64,000 nt of DNA from Tigriopus japonicus (lineage: Eukaryota; Arthropoda; Copepoda; Harpacticoida; Harpacticidae). Below the pieces are notes generated by a model that saw only the letters and a list, made by a program, of their open reading frames with translations, searched no databases and was not told the DNA's origin. Made by a program: the position numbers and the translations under genes. The stretch lies in NCBI GenBank assembly GCA_010645155.1, contig CM021316.1, positions 7,244,288-7,308,287 on the forward strand, in the 5' to 3' direction. This document shows, one piece after another, positions 60,721-64,000 of this stretch (position 1 is the stretch's first letter; each line of letters opens with the position of its first letter).

Positions 60721-62378
60721 TCCCGAAGTTTCTCTTATTCAAATAGGCGAGCGAGTCGTAAAGGAAATCCGGTCAGATTTCTTTTCCAACAAGTTCGACA
60801 TCATTTAGGGGAATTCACACAATCGGTCAGACTCGGACCCACTTCATCATAGGGAAATTTTTTCGGAAGTATCATACCATCACCTTCTCATGCCAATGTT
60901 TGTTTTGATTGCACAGCGTTCAAACGGGAGCATATGCTCTAAAATCGTTGGCTCTTTTAGTGAGATTGGTTTCGGCATGCTAAAAGCTCACTACAGTCGC
61001 CTTCCTCTAATCGTAAATTGTTGGAATTCCCGCGTGGTTTGTCCCAATTTCCGATTCAAATCCCTTTAGCCAACATCTTTCCTCCTTGTCTCAATTGGCA
61101 AGGAAGTCCTCACAAATTATCACCTCTTCTTCTTGAAAGGGTGATGGCTGCTGCAGGCCAAAAGACAATAATTGTTACTAGCTCGGATGTTGAGTCCACT
61201 GATTCAAATGGCTCGAGTCTACCAAAGTATTGTACAGCCATACGTACTTAAGTATACAAAAGCTACGTTTAAAAGGCAGCTTACGAACTAAGACTATCCT
61301 CGAGGATGGCTATTTATACTCCTTTGGGATATTCGAGCCATTTGAAATAGTGCACGTAACATCTCAGCTATTACTTCAGATTGATCGGAACTGCTTGTCT
61401 TCGCCCATACACATACGTCTTTCTCATAAACTATCATCATTAGGACCACCATCTGATCTGACCAAAGCCAGAAAGATGTTCAATCCAGAAGGTTCTACGA
61501 TGATGAAAGAGTACATTTGACGCCTCTTGGACATTTCCTCGTCCATCGAGACAGGGTTCGAGTGTGTGTGAATTTGCATTTGAGGAGCCAAATTTGGCGA
61601 AAATGTGTCGAAAGAGGTGGTTTAGGAAGGGCCCCTTCAGGAATCAGATGAAGGAGAGAAGTGAAAATAAAAAAATTACCATGAATCTGGTATGACCACG
61701 TCGACGACAAAGAAGGAGCAAACAAGCAAGCAGTTCAAAGTAGTATGAGAGGGCCTTTTGGTAAATGGACAATGCACATTGCACATCGAGAAGAATTTCA
61801 GAGATGAGGATGTGACAATCATTGTTTGGAGAGAGTTTGAGTCAACATCGTGGACGATGGACGCAAAGGAAGAGGTCCACCTCCCCAAGGAATTGCTCGC
61901 CGGTCGTGCCACCATGGACACGTTTCCATACCCACAGAGTGAGCAAAAGCGATGATCCGCCTCATCCTTCTCATCATCATTATCATCCATGGTCGTCTCC
62001 TCTCACAAACAAAGAGCGACGCCGCACCTGATCTGTGAGAGATCATGGTTGGTTCCCACATTATGATGAATCATTTGGCAACGCTCTGTTTCTTAGAGCC
62101 ACATAGTGATGCCGTCAGCTTGATTCTCACATCCAACCCATCTTTCCGTTTCTTCAGGAGCAATTCAGAGCAAGTCTGAGCAGAGCAGACCTTGCTCTGG
62201 CTCCTCTGATGATGTTCATAACTGCAACTGGCTACCGCAGAGATGTAACACCTCCTCCGACTTGCCAATGTCGCCCAAGTGGACGCCGGTCGTCGTTCAG
62301 AACCAACCATCTCGAGTAACGATGTCAGCATCCGAATCCAATTTTCCTGAGCATCTTTGCTAGTGGTGCGAGTCCAAG

Positions 62379-62425
62379 TTGCTGTTGTTGCTGTTGCTGT
62401 TGTTAATGTTGTCGATGTTGTTGGG
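62379..62425. repeat. (GTT/GCT)n imperfect microsatellite
   Basis: Mixed GTT, GCT and GAT units upstream of the zinc-finger exon. Confidence 0.8.
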
Positions 62426-63151
62426 CATGGGGAGAATTGAGGAGGCAGTCAGTCGGAGAGTGACAGTAGAACATAAGTAGCCGAGACTGAAGGCGGATGA
62501 GAAGTGATTGTGGTACAACAAGCAATTTGGCAGGAAACTCGCGCGATGAGAAGATGAACAAGAACAAGTGGAGGAATGAAAAGAGCATGATTCTGACTCC
62601 TTTGGACGGAAGGCGACGAACGACCTGAGCTTTGAGATTTGAATTACTTGGATACATGGTGGCATTCAATTCACCTGGCTGCCGGATTTTCGGCCACAGA
62701 GCTTGTGAGAAAAAAATTCTAGTTCAATTTCAGAGCAATGAGCATCATAATTTGCGGTGGGTGCTTTTGAGAAGCTCGCCTTGAGCGCACACAATATTAG
62801 CCACCATCATCACTTCATGAGGGTTGAGTGCTCATTGGGTGATGACCCATAATTATCATAACTTGCATTTTTTTTAGAAATAAGTTTTGGATTAGAAGGG
62901 AGGGGGAGGATTTTATTCGAGTACCATACAGGATTTCCCCCGACAAGACGTGAATGCTCCAAATTTAAGTTTAAGAGAAAGGAAGGTACAAAAAAAATCA
63001 GACCCCATTTCTTTCAAATGGGAATGATCTTCTTTAACTAAACCCCCTCCTCTTCAACCATTTTTTGGATTTATCAGCGGAAGCTGTTTTACCGCAAGCG
63101 ACAGAGTTTCTCTCCCAGGTCGGTCGCATAATTGCTGATGCCACAAAGCCA

Positions 63152-63200
63152 TCCCCCCCCTTCTCTCTCTCTCTCTCTCACCCTCCTCCTCCTCCTCCTT
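63152..63200. repeat. C8-(TC)n-(CCT)n pyrimidine tract
   Basis: A C8 run, about eight TC units, then CCT units; nearly all pyrimidine on the plus strand. Confidence 0.9.
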
Positions 63201-63451
63201 TAGTTCTTTCTGTCTCTGTCTTTCTCTCTTTTACCACTCCTTGGTACATGGTACATACATTGAGATTCAACCGGTAGTGTTCTCCGGTTCACGGCATTCT
63301 CTTGCTCTCTGTCTCTCTTTTAAACTTGGGAGGAAAAGAGTGGTGTCTGGTAATACAGTGTATTGGCTTGGAGGGTATTCACAAAACAGAAGGTCTAAAG
63401 GGATCACTTTGAGAATAATCTCTTTTGTGTGATTTTTGAAACCTCTTTTTA

Positions 63452-63480
63452 TTGCATGCATGCAAGCAAGCAAGCAAGCA
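63452..63480. repeat. Palindrome TTGCATGCATGCAA joined to (GCAA)n
   Basis: A 14-bp perfect palindrome (63452-63465) runs directly into tandem GCAA units. Confidence 0.85.
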
Positions 63481-64000
63481 TGGCGGTGTTGGTGAAACGA
63501 ACCAAGAGAGGATATCTCTTGCGGCTTTTGCCACAGTTGCATGCCAATCTACCTCGAGGTACCTATCCATCTTTCCATCCATCCATTCATCCGCTTTGAA
63601 CTCCCCAAACAACCATTGTTTCAAGATGCTCACTCGTCTCCTTCTTCTTCTTGTTCCAACCAAGAGTCAAGCTATTTTTGTTGATGTTCTTGTTTCTTGT
63701 CCCACCTGCTTTCTTAACATTACGGATATGTACGATGTGTACAAGACACAGCCTCCGGCCTTCAGAGCCCAAAACCCATTGTCACCATTTTCATTTGAAG
63801 CAAAACAATTAACTGGACCGGCCGGTTTATCATAAAAACATTGAAGAAATTGAGCCTGAGCCTTGCCATATCTAAAATCTGCTCCCAAAGTGAATTATCC
63901 TCAACTACATAAGTATTGGCTACTAGCACATTTCGTACGACAGTCAGAGACGATCTTGGGAGCTAATAACGACATCCCTCAATTACTTCTTTACAGACAT

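Larger units (their letters stand above)
60308..64000. other. 5' flank and/or intron of the zinc-finger gene
   Basis: The presumed intron begins at 60232 and extends right. I cannot locate the promoter or first exon. It holds the pyrimidine, GTT and GCAA repeats listed, and frames below about 130 codons with no family signature. Confidence 0.5.

Overview
This is eukaryotic, almost certainly metazoan, nuclear DNA. It has a GT-AG-style splice acceptor with a branch-point-like CTAAT, very low coding density, many microsatellites, several non-autonomous DNA transposons with terminal inverted repeats, and no operons, Shine-Dalgarno sites or tRNA clusters. The one confident gene is most like arthropod pebbled/hindsight and vertebrate RREB1. 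An arthropod is likely, and a small-genome crustacean such as a copepod is my guess from base composition and repeat style. The species cannot be fixed from the sequence alone.

Layout: positions 1-53,900 hold no gene I can support. This stretch is intergenic or intronic DNA peppered with simple repeats and at least four transposon-derived pieces: a hAT-like element at 13,448-14,237 with arrays of TTCGTCT; a 462-bp long-inverted-repeat MITE at 29,336-29,797 whose arms carry CTCF-like motifs; a probable hAT-type piece abutting it at 29,808-30,278; and a short hAT MITE at 46,418-46,654 with a decayed relative near 30,600. There is also an unusually long open frame at 32,945-33,637 (minus strand), a short hydrophobic-then-charged frame at 50,070-50,288, and a phase-consistent chain of possible exons at 54,018-54,518 (minus strand). 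All three are weak.

From 56,594 to 60,231 on the minus strand lies one large terminal coding exon of a 13-finger C2H2 transcription factor of the RREB1/pebbled family. It is preceded by a convincing splice acceptor, so the protein's 5' exon(s) lie further right, within 60.3-64 kb or outside the window. The region 60.3-64 kb is therefore intron and/or 5' flank of this gene.

No multi-gene pathway is present. The only functional theme visible is a developmental transcription factor sitting beside a long gene-poor tract. Such tracts often hold cis-regulatory DNA, but I cannot identify enhancers from sequence alone.
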